Assembly: GCF_022682305.1 (NCBI RefSeq)
Contig: NZ_CP093528.1
Location: forward strand, 4,269,344-4,333,343
Source: Shinella zoogloeoides
GTDB taxonomy: Bacteria > Pseudomonadota > Alphaproteobacteria > Rhizobiales > Rhizobiaceae
DNA: 64,000 nt
Direction of reading: 5' to 3'
Below the pieces are notes generated by a model. That model saw only the letters and a list, made by a program, of their open reading frames with translations. It was not told the origin of the DNA and searched no databases. The position numbers and the translations under genes were made by a program. Shown in pieces: positions 9,513 through 21,647 of the stretch (position 1 is its first letter; every line of letters starts with the position of its first letter).

Positions 9513-10693
9513 GCGACACCGACCACGACAATGCCGAACCGCTGGACCAATCGACGCCCGCCGTCGATACGTCATCGTCCATGCGCCTGCGGGCGGAACC
9601 TCCGCGTGTCACCCGGCTGTCGCGCAAAGTGCTCGCCGGCGTCGCCGCAGTTGCCCTCGTCGGTATCGGCGGCTCTCTCATCTACGCGCTCCAGACCCGT
9701 GACCCCGGCAAGAGCGCCGACGAACTCTATTCGACCGACAACCGCACCACGGCCGACGGCCTGGCCGGCCTGCCACGCGATTACACCGGCCCGGTCCTCG
9801 GCCCGGCGCTGCCTGGAGACCTCGGCCGCCCGATCGTCAGCGCGCAAAATCAGGGGCATCCTGTCGTGCCGCCCGCCATGGCGGCGCCGGGGCCTGATCC
9901 TGAGGAACAACGTCGCCTCGCCGAATTGGAGGCCGCACGCACCAGCCGCGTGTTTTTCCAGGCCGGTCCGGCCGCAACGTCGGCGACCGCTGGCCCGAAT
10001 GTCCCGGGATTTGCCGGCGCGGGAGCTGGCACACAACCAGGTGCCGAGACGGCTCAAGATCGACAACTCGCATTCCTCAATGCTCCCGTCGACCGCCGCA
10101 CCACTGCGGCCGACCGCATCATGGCGCCAGCATCGCCCTATGTCCTCCAGGCGGGCGCGGTCATCTCGGCCGCCCTCATCACCGGCATCCGCTCCGATCT
10201 GCCTGGACAAGTCACCGCGCAGGTGACGGAGAATATCTACGATAGCCCGACCGGGCGCATCCTCGTCATCCCACAGGGCACGCGGATCATCGGCCAGTAC
10301 GACAATAGCGTCCAATACGGGCAGAGCCGCGTGCTTCTCGTCTGGAACAGGCTCATTCTCCCGAACGGCCGGTCCATTGTGCTCGAACGTCAGCCCGGAG
10401 CCGATACCCAGGGCTATGCCGGTCTGGAAGACGGCGTCGATTACCATTGGTGGGATCTCGCCAAAGCGGCGGGGCTCTCGACGCTTCTGTCAGTCGGGTC
10501 TGAGCTTGCCATCGATGACCAGGACCGGCTTCTGCGCGCCATCCGCAATGGCGGCCAGGACACGATCAATGATGCCGGGCAGCAGATCGTTCGGCGCCAG
10601 CTCAACGTCGCGCCGACACTGACGATCCGGCCCGGATTCCCTGTCCGCGTGATCGTCACCCGCGATCTCGTCCTCGAACCTTACGGAGGCTGA
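9509..10693 (+). CDS. trbI: TrbI, VirB10-like core channel protein
   Basis: The 394-residue protein has a cytoplasmic N-terminus, one membrane helix at about 47-68 and a flexible periplasmic linker. The C-terminal VirB10/TrbI beta-barrel domain includes LNAPVDRRTTAADRI, VIPQGTRIIGQYDNSVQYGQ and the end motif GFPVRVIVTRDLVLEPY. It spans the envelope and senses ATPase activity in the type IV secretion core. It overlaps trbG by 4 bases and is the last structural trb gene; the DUF2274 gene starts one base after its stop. Confidence 0.95.
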   Translation: MSDTDHDNAEPLDQSTPAVDTSSSMRLRAEPPRVTRLSRKVLAGVAAVALVGIGGSLIYALQTRDPGKSADELYSTDNRTTADGLAGLPRDYTGPVLGPALPGDLGRPIVSAQNQGHPVVPPAMAAPGPDPEEQRRLAELEAARTSRVFFQAGPAATSATAGPNVPGFAGAGAGTQPGAETAQDRQLAFLNAPVDRRTTAADRIMAPASPYVLQAGAVISAALITGIRSDLPGQVTAQVTENIYDSPTGRILVIPQGTRIIGQYDNSVQYGQSRVLLVWNRLILPNGRSIVLERQPGADTQGYAGLEDGVDYHWWDLAKAAGLSTLLSVGSELAIDDQDRLLRAIRNGGQDTINDAGQQIVRRQLNVAPTLTIRPGFPVRVIVTRDLVLEPYGG

Positions 10694-10694
10694 C

Positions 10695-10934
10695 ATGACG
10701 AAATTGAAGCTCGGCCCGATCACCGAGGAAAAGCCGGTGAAGGCCACGCTGGAACTGCCCGCTTCGCTCCACCGGGATCTCGCGGCATATGCCGAGCTGC
10801 TGGGAAGGCAGACCGGCCAGCCTGTGCGCGATCCCGTCCAGTTGATTGTACCGATGCTGGAGCGCTTCATCGCCACCGATCGCGGGTTCGCCAAGGCCCG
10901 GCGCGCGAAGCCCGCGGGCGATGCCAGTTCATAA
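10695..10934 (+). CDS. DUF2274 family protein at the end of the trb operon
   Basis: This 79-residue protein resembles DUF2274 proteins, which are regularly found directly after trbI in ICEs. The sequence KPVKATLELPASLHRDLAAYAELL suggests a ribbon-helix-helix-like strand and helix, so a DNA-binding role is possible. The function is not established. It begins one base after the trbI stop and overlaps the 3' end of the convergent LysR gene by 6 bases, leaving no room for a terminator between them. Confidence 0.8.
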   Translation: MTKLKLGPITEEKPVKATLELPASLHRDLAAYAELLGRQTGQPVRDPVQLIVPMLERFIATDRGFAKARRAKPAGDASS

Positions 10935-11828
10935 ATCCACGCCCTGACGACGCGCCATCATCTTCGCCATGCTGACAAAGCGCCTGAGCGCCGGATTGTC
11001 GTTCTTTGGCGACCACACGCCGTTGAAGGGAAGGACTTCGCCGATAATCGGCCGATAGCAGATACCCGGCACATGGGCTGCTGTCGCCGCCTCGCTCATG
11101 ACCGTAAGCCCGCTGCCGATCGCGACGAGCGTCAGCAGATTGTCACGCCCGACAAACTGCGCCTGAATCTTCGGGTGATGGCCGAGATCGGCGACCCGCT
11201 GGACCAGATAATCATGGACCTCCTGGCCCGGCGGTACATCGCTGACGATGAAGGTCTCGTGCGCCAGATCATGCCACTTCACCTCCTCCTTCCGGGCAAG
11301 GGCATGTGCTTCCGGCAGCACCACGAAAACACGTTCCGACCAGAGATAGGTAGTCTCGCATCGAGGCCACTCCAACGTCCCTGTCAGAAAGGCGATGTCC
11401 AACCGGAACTGCCGGATCGCGGCGACATGCTCCGCGGGATTGCCGTCAGCAACCTCGACATGCACGCCGGGGTGCTCTGCCGCGAAGGTCCGGAGAAGAT
11501 CTTGCAGAAACCCCGAGGCCAGGGACGAGAAGATGCCCACGCGCAATTGACCTTCCGTGCCGCGACCCACCGCGTCCACGATCTCCGCGCCTTCATTGAT
11601 GTATCGAAGAACCTTTTGGGCTTTCGACAAGAGCCGCTGTCCGGCAACGGTCAGACATACACCGCCGCTGTGACGGTGAAACAGCGCAGAGCCGAGCCCG
11701 TCTTCCAGGTCGCGAATCCGGCGGCTGATCGTGGACTCCTGTACGCCCAACGCTACGCCCGCCTTGCGGAAACTCCCATGCTCGGAAGCCGCCACGAAAT
11801 ACCGCAGATGTCGAAAGTTCATACTCAC
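10929..11828 (-). CDS. LysR-family transcriptional regulator linked to the trb operon
   Basis: The 299-residue protein has an N-terminal winged helix (RHLRYFVAASEHGSFRKAG and STISRRIRDLEDGLGSALFH, residues about 5-60). A type 2 periplasmic-binding-like effector domain follows from about 90 to 290. It is convergent with the trb operon. A LysR gene in this position is common in related ICEs and is thought to help control transfer, but its inducer is unknown. Methionine 3 is an alternative start. Upstream lie 137 bases without a gene, then the end of the HEPN-ATPase gene. Confidence 0.88.
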   Translation of the reverse strand: MSMNFRHLRYFVAASEHGSFRKAGVALGVQESTISRRIRDLEDGLGSALFHRHSGGVCLTVAGQRLLSKAQKVLRYINEGAEIVDAVGRGTEGQLRVGIFSSLASGFLQDLLRTFAAEHPGVHVEVADGNPAEHVAAIRQFRLDIAFLTGTLEWPRCETTYLWSERVFVVLPEAHALARKEEVKWHDLAHETFIVSDVPPGQEVHDYLVQRVADLGHHPKIQAQFVGRDNLLTLVAIGSGLTVMSEAATAAHVPGICYRPIIGEVLPFNGVWSPKNDNPALRRFVSMAKMMARRQGVDL

Positions 11829-11965
11829 ACCTGGAAATCGTCCGGGGAGCCCCCTTATCCCGAATGCCTGACAAAGACGCTGCGAGGCTTGTCAAAGCGA
11901 TTTCCCAGCGTGGCGACAAAGTTCGTCGGCGCTCCCCGGCCATACCAGAGAGCGCCGACCGGCTA

Positions 11966-15262
<3,297 letters not shown>

Positions 15263-15274
15263 GTCCGTTCCCCC

Positions 15275-17047
15275 TTAAATATCCAGCCGGATCTGACGAT
15301 CGCCGCGCGTATCGTGGATGGCCGCCGCCGCCTTCGTCAGCTCGGCCCAGTCGGCGATTAGGGCGTTGTAGGCCGTGGCCTCCTTCGCATCCTTCCGCTT
15401 GTTGGCGCTGATGTCGTAGAGGCAGTAGGCGAGATCCTTCACGGCCTCGGCCTGGGCGCTGATCTTCTTGAGCAGGACGGCGGTGTCGTCGGAAATGCCG
15501 TTCTCCTCATGCCGGCGGACCAGATGCTGGAGGCACTCCCAGACCGTCAGGTGGCGGTCGTCTTCCGGGTCCCAATCCTCGTCGAGTTCATCGCGGGCGA
15601 GAATGCGGACTTTGCCGGCGGCGCTTTCAACGATGCCAGCGTGCTTGACGCTATCGACCGAGATGCCCCGCGCGCGGGCGAGATTGTCGGCGATCCCGTA
15701 CTCTCCCTTGCCGGTCCCGTTCTGCTCGAACCAAGTGATGGCAAATCGCGTGTCCGCGTCGAACTCGCCCTGGATGCCGCCGAGATACTCATCGAGTTCC
15801 CGATTGATGAGCTGGAGCGCGGTCTTCACGCTCATCGGGCTATCGTCGGATTCGAGAACAGCTTTGTAGCGCGAGAACACGCCCATGCCGGGGCCGATGG
15901 CCGATTGCGGCATATCCGCTGGCGCGATGTTGGCGGCTTGAAGCTCGGCGATCGCCGGTGGCAATTCGCGTTTCAGGGCGCGGATGAACTCAGCACGGGT
16001 GACGACCTCCGCCGTGCTCTCCTTTTTCCGGCACACCAAGACGACCGAATTTGCCAGAGCATTGGTGCCAGTAGCGATTGTCCGGGCTGAACGCTCCGTG
16101 CGAACAGGCCAAGTGCCGACAATCGCATAACCCGCTTCAATCACTGCCTGAAGGAAGGTCGCCCACCCCGTCGAACTCAAGCCATCCTGTTCAACCTCGC
16201 TCTGCTTAAAAGCATAGTAGATCGTAGCAGGAAACGACGATGACGATTGACGCGCGAGACTCGAGATCGCCGACGTCATACCCGTGAGGAAGTGCTCTTC
16301 AGCTTTCGCTTTCCCACCATGGCGATATGGCGTCGCCACCAGTTCCTCTTCTTTGGGAACAGAGATGGTGCTTCCGAGATCAGGATATACATCTTTAATG
16401 TTGCGCCTGAGCCAGACATAGAAATAGTCGGACAGATCTGCGTAACCGATATTATCGTAGTATGGCGGATCGGTCGAAACGACTGCCCCATCCGGCAAAC
16501 GCACATTCTGCGCATCGTGCTGAATCTCGGTGCCGGAGGCATTCGGCCCCAGACCAGAAAGTGCCTTCCAGACCCAATCGACAGCGCCGAGATAATTTCC
16601 TGTGCTATCGCTGAAGACATTGCATTCAGCGAAATCCCAGGTCATCGGGATCGCCTGCCGAGCAAATGTGAAGCGGATAAACTCCGATGACGACCATGTG
16701 GCTATAGAACTGCCAGCATCGGCAAGCCGATCAATCGCAAACGACACATACACGCTGACTGCTTCAGCATAGGCTTTGGCGCCATTGCCTCCGTCACGCA
16801 ACGGTGTGGGGTCCGAAGAGATACCACTGGCGAGCGCATCCGTCTCGATCTGCCATCGGACCTCATGCACCAAATCGCTAAAAGTATTCAGGGCCACCAA
16901 CTGCCGGTCAGTGAACAAATCACCGAAGGTTTCCATTCCGTAGGCTGGCGGTGAAAACCAGCGAGGATTCTCTGGTTGACGTTGTTCAGGCTTCCATTGC
17001 GGCTCGGCGGAGAAAGCAACCGTTTCATGCTCCGCTACCGGCGCGAC
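15275..17047 (-). pseudogene. DUF1156-type DNA methylase, C-terminal remnant cut by IS21
   Basis: About 590 native residues of an adenine-specific DNA methylase of the DUF1156 family remain. They include the catalytic motif DPPYYD (encoded at 16454-16471) and the family stretch NPRWFSPPAYGM. The N-terminal DUF1156 domain and the SAM-binding motif I (usually DPFxGGG), which precede this part in family members, are missing because the IS begins at 17048. The frame stays open into the IS end to an ATG at 17098, giving an artificial start MADFCSAP. Without motif I the product should not bind SAM. The gene directly precedes the HEPN-ATPase gene on the same strand. Confidence 0.82.
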
Positions 17048-17098
17048 TGTCAACGGCGGAGTAAAAACCGGCCACGGGGCGGAGCAAAAGTCGGCCAC
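17048..17098. repeat. IS21 left end with two 21-bp terminal repeats
   Basis: The tip reads TGTCAACGGCGGAG. Repeat copies lie at 17055-17075 (with GTAAAAACCGG in the centre) and 17078-17098 (with GCAAAAGTCGG), 2 bases apart. Paired repeats at each end are usual for IS21-family transposase binding. Confidence 0.82.
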
Positions 17099-17179
17099 CT
17101 TGGCGCGCGCCTGAGACCGCCGGGAGGGCGTAGCCCGAGCGGGGGTCTCCGGCGCGCGCGGCGATTTTCAGAGAAGGCG

Positions 17180-17938
17180 TCAGCCGGCCTTTCGGGCGCG
17201 GCTTTGGGCGAGACGGTAGCTGTCGCCGTTCATCTCGAGGATGTTGACGTGGTGGGTGATGCGATCGAGCAGGGCGCCGGTCAGACGCTCGGACCCCAGG
17301 GTTTCCGTCCATTCGTCGAAAGGCAGATTGCTGGTGATCATGGTCGCACCGCGCTCGTAACGCTGGGAGATCAACTCGAACAACAATTCCGCGCCGGTCT
17401 TGGACAGCGGCACGAAGCCCAGCTCATCGATGATCAGCAGCTTGTAGGCTGCCATCTGCTTTTGGAAACGGAGCAGACGCCGCTCGTCACGCGCCTCCAT
17501 CATCTCACTGACCAGGGCGGCGGCCGTGGTGAAGCCGACGGACAGCCCCTTCTGGCAGGCCGCCAGTCCGAGGCCGAGTGCGACATGCGTCTTGCCCGTG
17601 CCGCTGGGGCCGAGAGCGATCACGTTCTCGCGGCGGTCGATCCACTCGCAACGTGCCAGCTCCAGCACTTGCATCTTGTTCAGCTTGGGGATGGCTGTGA
17701 AGTCGAAGCTGTCGAGGCTTTTGACGACAGGGAATTTGGCCGCCTTGATCCGGCGTTCGACCTTGCGGCGATCGCGTTCGATCATCTCCCGTTCGGCAAG
17801 CCGGAACAGGTAGTCGATGTGGTCGACGCCCTCGGTGGCGCATAACCGGGCCAGCTTCTGATACTCGCGCTGGAAGGTCGGCAGCTTCAGGGTCTTGAGA
17901 TAGTGGGCAAGCAGTATCTCGGGTGCTTCGGTGCTCAT
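17180..17938 (-). CDS. istB: IstB, IS21 transposition helper ATPase
   Basis: The 252-residue AAA+ protein has Walker A GPSGTGKT at 110-117, Walker B LLIIDELGF at about 168-175 and the family motif GATMITSNLPFDEW. IstB/DnaC-like helpers bind ATP and DNA, remodel the target and activate the IstA transposase. The start overlaps the istA stop by 4 bases, the normal arrangement in IS21 elements. The gene appears intact, so the IS may still be mobile. Confidence 0.95.
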   Translation of the reverse strand: MSTEAPEILLAHYLKTLKLPTFQREYQKLARLCATEGVDHIDYLFRLAEREMIERDRRKVERRIKAAKFPVVKSLDSFDFTAIPKLNKMQVLELARCEWIDRRENVIALGPSGTGKTHVALGLGLAACQKGLSVGFTTAAALVSEMMEARDERRLLRFQKQMAAYKLLIIDELGFVPLSKTGAELLFELISQRYERGATMITSNLPFDEWTETLGSERLTGALLDRITHHVNILEMNGDSYRLAQSRARKAG

Positions 17939-19431
17939 GCCGCTTCTCCCGCATCAGACGACAAAAGCCGCATGTAGGCTTTCGCCGAGGTCTTCTCGAC
18001 CGTCGCCCTCGGCAGGTAGGGATAGATCGCCAGGTCCAGTCGAGGTGGCCGTCGCTCGACCCGGCACAGGATCAGATGCTTGACCGCATCGAATCCGATT
18101 GCGCCGAGCTGGATTGCCTGCTTCACCGCCGCATGCAGGTCGGCGAGCTCGAAGCTCTCCAGCAGGCGCAGAACCTGAACGTATTCCCGCCGACCATGCT
18201 TGGCCATGCGGCCTTCCATCAGCCGGCGCAGCGTAGCGAACTCTTCCGGCAGGTCCCAGCCTTGCAGAGGGGCGGCCTGATCCAGGGAATTGATCTTCTG
18301 CTCGATCAGCGGCAGGTAGTGGATAGGGTCGAAGACGACGTCTTCCCGATCCCAGCACCGCGGATGGCGAGCAATGATCTCGCCACGGCAGCCGATCACC
18401 ACCTCGTCGACATAGCCCCGCACCCAGACGTCCTGATGACCGTAGGCGACCGGCACGGAATAGTCGTTGGTCTTGTATCGCACCAGGGACTGGGCCGTTA
18501 CGCTGGTGCTGGCCTGATCGCAGGCATCGAAGGGTGATGTCGGCAATGGACGCATGGCCGCCAGATCCCGCTGCAGGCGCTCGCCGATCGTCTCGCTCTC
18601 GCCGCGCAGCCTGTCGCGCTGGCGTTTGCGGCACTGCTCCTCCAGAAAGGCGTTGAACGCATCCCATGTCGCAAACTGCGGGATCGGCACCATGAAGTTG
18701 CGCCGGGCGTAGCCCACAAGGCCCTCGACATTCCCTTTGTCATTGCCCTTTCCCGGCCGCCCATAGCGATCCCGGATCAGGTAGTGGGACAGGAAGCCGC
18801 TGAACAACACCGCCCGCTTGCGTGTACCGTCGGGCAGGATCTTTGCGACCAGGCAACGGTCGTTGTCGTAGACGATCGACTGCGGCACGCCCCCGAAGAA
18901 GGCAAATCCATGGATGTGACCGTCCACCCAGGCCTCGGCCACCGCCGCCGGATAGGCCCGAACATAGCAGCCATCACTATGCGGAAGATCCAGCACGAAG
19001 AAGCGGGCCTTCTGTTCCACACCGCCGATCACCACCATCGCCTCGCCGAAATCGGCCTGCGCGTGGCCCGGCGGATGGGCAAGTGGCACGAACACTTCCT
19101 GCCGGCGCTGATCCCGCTCGCGCATGTAGTCCTTGATGATCGTGTAGCCGCCGGTGAACCCGCACTCGTCGCGCAGGCGGTCAAATACCCGCCTGGCCGT
19201 ATGCCGCTGCTTGCGCGGCACCTTCAGGTCCTCGTCGAGCCAATGCTCGATCGTCGAAACAAACGCATCCAGCTTCGGACGCCGGATCGGTGATCGCCGC
19301 TGGTAACCGGGTGGCGTCGAATACGACACCATCTTCGCCACGCTGTCGCGCGATATGTTGAAATGCTTCGCCGCCTGACGCTGCGTCATCCCTTCCGAAA
19401 CAGCCAGACGAACCTTCAGATATAGTTCCAC
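17935..19431 (-). CDS. istA: IstA, IS21-family DDE transposase
   Basis: This 498-residue transposase begins with an HTH region (SEGMTQRQAAKHFNISRDSV, about 12-31) and has an rve-type integrase core. The expected acidic triad is visible as D127 (HAQADFGE), D189 (SIVYDNDR) and E236 (KGNVEGLVGYARR). The C-terminal part has the usual IstA beta-barrel/tail. It is transcribed away from the right end of the IS, 48 bases inside the inner terminal repeat. Length and motifs are as expected for a functional protein. Confidence 0.96.
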   Translation of the reverse strand: MELYLKVRLAVSEGMTQRQAAKHFNISRDSVAKMVSYSTPPGYQRRSPIRRPKLDAFVSTIEHWLDEDLKVPRKQRHTARRVFDRLRDECGFTGGYTIIKDYMRERDQRRQEVFVPLAHPPGHAQADFGEAMVVIGGVEQKARFFVLDLPHSDGCYVRAYPAAVAEAWVDGHIHGFAFFGGVPQSIVYDNDRCLVAKILPDGTRKRAVLFSGFLSHYLIRDRYGRPGKGNDKGNVEGLVGYARRNFMVPIPQFATWDAFNAFLEEQCRKRQRDRLRGESETIGERLQRDLAAMRPLPTSPFDACDQASTSVTAQSLVRYKTNDYSVPVAYGHQDVWVRGYVDEVVIGCRGEIIARHPRCWDREDVVFDPIHYLPLIEQKINSLDQAAPLQGWDLPEEFATLRRLMEGRMAKHGRREYVQVLRLLESFELADLHAAVKQAIQLGAIGFDAVKHLILCRVERRPPRLDLAIYPYLPRATVEKTSAKAYMRLLSSDAGEAA

Positions 19432-19478
19432 GGTGTAGATCCCCTGTCCCTCCTGCGATCATTGCAGAAGGAAGATAG

Positions 19479-19553
19479 GTGGCCGGATTTTACTCCGCCC
19501 GCAGCAGCATTATGCCGCCGCTACCGTGGCCGACTTTTGCACCGCCGCTCTCA
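19479..19553. repeat. IS21 right end with two 21-bp terminal repeats
   Basis: Copies lie at 19479-19499 and 19526-19546, separated by 26 bases, and the tip read inward is TGAGAGCGGCGGTG. The outer copy has been captured in the reading frame of the truncated recombinase, which ends at 19510. Confidence 0.78.
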
Positions 19554-20475
19554 CCGCAAACGCATCCTGCGCCCTGATCCACATACCGGGATCGTTCCGG
19601 ACGCGCTTCTTCTTCAGCTTGAAAGAGCGGCGGTTCCATACGTTGTCGCCGACATATTTCTCGTTGATGAGAATCTGGTGGACGGTTCCCCTGGTCCAGG
19701 GTCGCCCAAGGTCGGTGGAAATACCCCGCCTGTTGAGATCGGCCGCGATCTCGCTCTCGCTATACCCTTGATGGACGAACGCCCGGTAGATTTTGCGAAC
19801 CAGATCGACTTCCTCGGCCGGGCCGAGTGTCAGGATCACGCGGTCAGTCTGGAGACTCTTCTGCTCGCCGCGTTCAAGACACCCCTTGATAGCGCCGTGC
19901 TCATCGATGAGCGTTCGCCGTAGTCCAAAACCCGCCGGGCCTCCCTGACGATACCCTTTCTCGATCAGGCGCCCCTGGCCGGCGAAAACCTTGACGGAAA
20001 GCTCACGGCTATATTCCCCGGCCATGGCGCTCTTCACGCCCTTGATGATGGCCGCGATCGGGCTTCCGTCATTCTCGAACTGTTCGGCGCAGTATTGGAC
20101 ACGAACGCCGGCGCGTTTGCAGATATATTCGTAGTAGGCGCTTTCGTCGGTGTCCTGGAAGCGCCCCCAGCGGCTCACGTCGTAGACGAGGATCATCTCA
20201 AAGTCGGCGCGGCCTTCCACGACGTCCGCGATCAGCCGCTTGAACGCATCACGACCATCGACGCTGAGCCCGCTCTTTCCTTCGTCGGCGTAGGTACAGA
20301 CGATCTCGATTCCGCGCGCCTCGGCATAGTGCTTGATCGCGTCGGATTGGTTTTCCGTCGAATACTTCTGATGATCCGTCGACATGCGGACGTATTCGGC
20401 AGCCCGAAGAGGACGTTCGGGCTGCTCTGACCGATCATTATCGTAATCTCTCCGGCTCATCACATTACGCCTCAC
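19554..20475 (-). pseudogene. Serine recombinase (resolvase/invertase type), truncated by IS21
   Basis: About 307 native residues remain. The N-terminal resolvase domain has the catalytic serine in YVRMSTDHQ (S32, or S27 if translation begins at the methionine encoded at 20460), ADEGKSG and VYDVSRWGR. The 'recombinase' domain follows (GYSESEIAADLNRRGI, WTRGTVHQILINEKYVG). Related proteins usually continue for 200 or more residues with a zinc ribbon and coiled coil. Here the frame runs into the IS right end after MWIRAQDAFA and stops at 19510, adding about 14 foreign residues. It probably lacks the DNA-binding tail and is inactive. Confidence 0.85.
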
Positions 20476-20558
20476 GAACTTGCCTGCGGCGGTCCGGGCG
20501 ACCTACCGCCGCAGCGCATGACGGGCCTCTGCCGTCACTCCGCACTGGAACAGTTTAG

Positions 20559-21206
20559 ATGCGGAGAAAACGGAAGATGTTGCCGAAAACGGGCAGGAAA
20601 TTACCCCTATGGACAGGCGTTCTTGGCGGACGCGAAGTCTATGCGCGGACCATCGCTGAGCTGCTACGCAAAGAGCATGGCGACAGTCGCCGCGCGATTA
20701 AGCAGCTCATGCGCCAGACGGACGCAAGCGAGCGAACCGTCAAGCACTGGCTTTCAGGCCAGCACGGGCCAGACAGCGTCTATTTCCTGCGGCTGGTGGT
20801 CTCGTCCCCAGTCATCAGGGCCTTCGTTCTCGGCCTGGTCGATGGGCCGGCAGCCATCCCGTTGACCGGCCCAGTGGATCGCATTTCCCTGGCTAGAGCC
20901 CGTGAAGCCTATGCTGCCGGGGAAGCCGCAGGGGGACGATCGGCAACGGGCGCGCGGAAAAATGTCCCTGAACGTGTCCCTGAACGCGACCCTAAAAATG
21001 TCCCTGATCGAGCCGAACTCAACGAGCGGCAGCACTGGTTTCTCGACCGAGTCGGGGAGGTCCGAAGTGACGCACGGGATATTGCGGCGGTGTGGGCAGT
21101 CAGCCTGAAAACTGCGCGTCGGGACATCGCCGCGCTCAAGGTGGCTGGTCTCATATGCTACGTCGGCTCACGCCGGAAGGGCCGGTATCGACGATCATCC
21201 AAATGA
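20559..21206 (+). CDS. HTH protein of unknown function in the ICE control region
   Basis: The 215-residue basic protein has a possible N-terminal DNA-binding region (AIKQLMRQTDASERTVKHWL, about 45-64). Its C-terminal winged-helix-like end (LKTARRDIAALKVAGLICYVG) resembles DeoR-type helix-turn-helix. Between them lies a short degenerate tandem repeat of the type NVPERVPERDPKNVPDR. It precedes an AlpA-like gene and faces the truncated recombinase divergently. I do not recognise a named family; a regulatory role in ICE maintenance or excision is inferred from position. Confidence 0.6.
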   Translation: MRRKRKMLPKTGRKLPLWTGVLGGREVYARTIAELLRKEHGDSRRAIKQLMRQTDASERTVKHWLSGQHGPDSVYFLRLVVSSPVIRAFVLGLVDGPAAIPLTGPVDRISLARAREAYAAGEAAGGRSATGARKNVPERVPERDPKNVPDRAELNERQHWFLDRVGEVRSDARDIAAVWAVSLKTARRDIAALKVAGLICYVGSRRKGRYRRSSK

Positions 21207-21362
21207 ACCGATTGGCGGTCTGGCTGGGCGCGGCGATGGCCGCGCCTTTTCCGATATGCACGCCAGAGCACGATACCGTTCTACGCCCCTCAATCCGGGC
21301 TTTCTTTCAACGTCGTCTATCGACTTCTATCCGTCGAACCCAATGGCTGACGGAGTCCTCTG

Positions 21363-21647
21363 ATGAAATCACAAGAACCTCCCGCCGTGACACGGACCAT
21401 CCGGCGGCATGAGCTTCGGCAAATCGTCCCGTTGGCCGACACGACAATCTACGACATGGAGCAGCGCGGTGAATTTCCGCAGCGCTTCTATCTTACGTCT
21501 CGCTGCGTGGTCTGGGACCTCGCCGAAGTCGAAGCCTGGCTCGAGGAGCGCCGCCGCGCCTCACGCGCGAAAACCGTGAAACGCGCGCCCATGCCCGATG
21601 TCCAGCTTCGCAAGACGCGCCCCATCAAACATCCGGCTCGGGCGTAA
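21363..21647 (+). CDS. AlpA-like MerR-type HTH regulator / putative excisionase
   Basis: The 94-residue protein has the pattern RHELRQIVPLADTTIYDMEQ, then GEFPQRF, VVWDLAEVEAWLEER, the signature of AlpA-family DNA-binding proteins. These sit beside P4-type integrases and control integrase expression or act as recombination directionality factors. The last 23 bases overlap the 3' end of the convergent integrase gene. The tail beyond residue 65 is basic. Excisionase activity is inferred from family and location. Confidence 0.85.
   Translation: MKSQEPPAVTRTIRRHELRQIVPLADTTIYDMEQRGEFPQRFYLTSRCVVWDLAEVEAWLEERRRASRAKTVKRAPMPDVQLRKTRPIKHPARA

Larger units (their letters stand above)
17048..19553 (-). 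mobile_element. IS21-family insertion sequence, 2506 bp, complete
   Basis: The element carries istA and istB and is bounded by 5'-TG...CA-3' ends. Each end has two 21-bp copies of a GGCGGnGnAAAA...CGGCCAC repeat (17055-17075 and 17078-17098; 19479-19499 and 19526-19546). The outer copy lies exactly 7 bases from the tip on both sides, which fixes the ends at 17048 and 19553. The flanks (GGCGCGAC on the left, CCGCAAAC on the right) show no target-site duplication. They belong to two different broken genes, so the copy probably marks a deletion junction. Confidence 0.88.

Noticed and set aside
19479..19506. IS right end at 19506
   Set aside because: A TG/CA tip with the right spacing exists there too, but a second repeat copy with equal 7-bp spacing follows at 19526-19546, and the recombinase frame is natural only beyond 19553.
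17032..19526. The 9-bp word CCGCTACCG at 17032-17040 and 19518-19526 as an IS target duplication
   Set aside because: The right copy lies between the two terminal repeats, inside the IS. The ends set by repeat spacing and TG/CA tips (17048, 19553) leave it as chance similarity.
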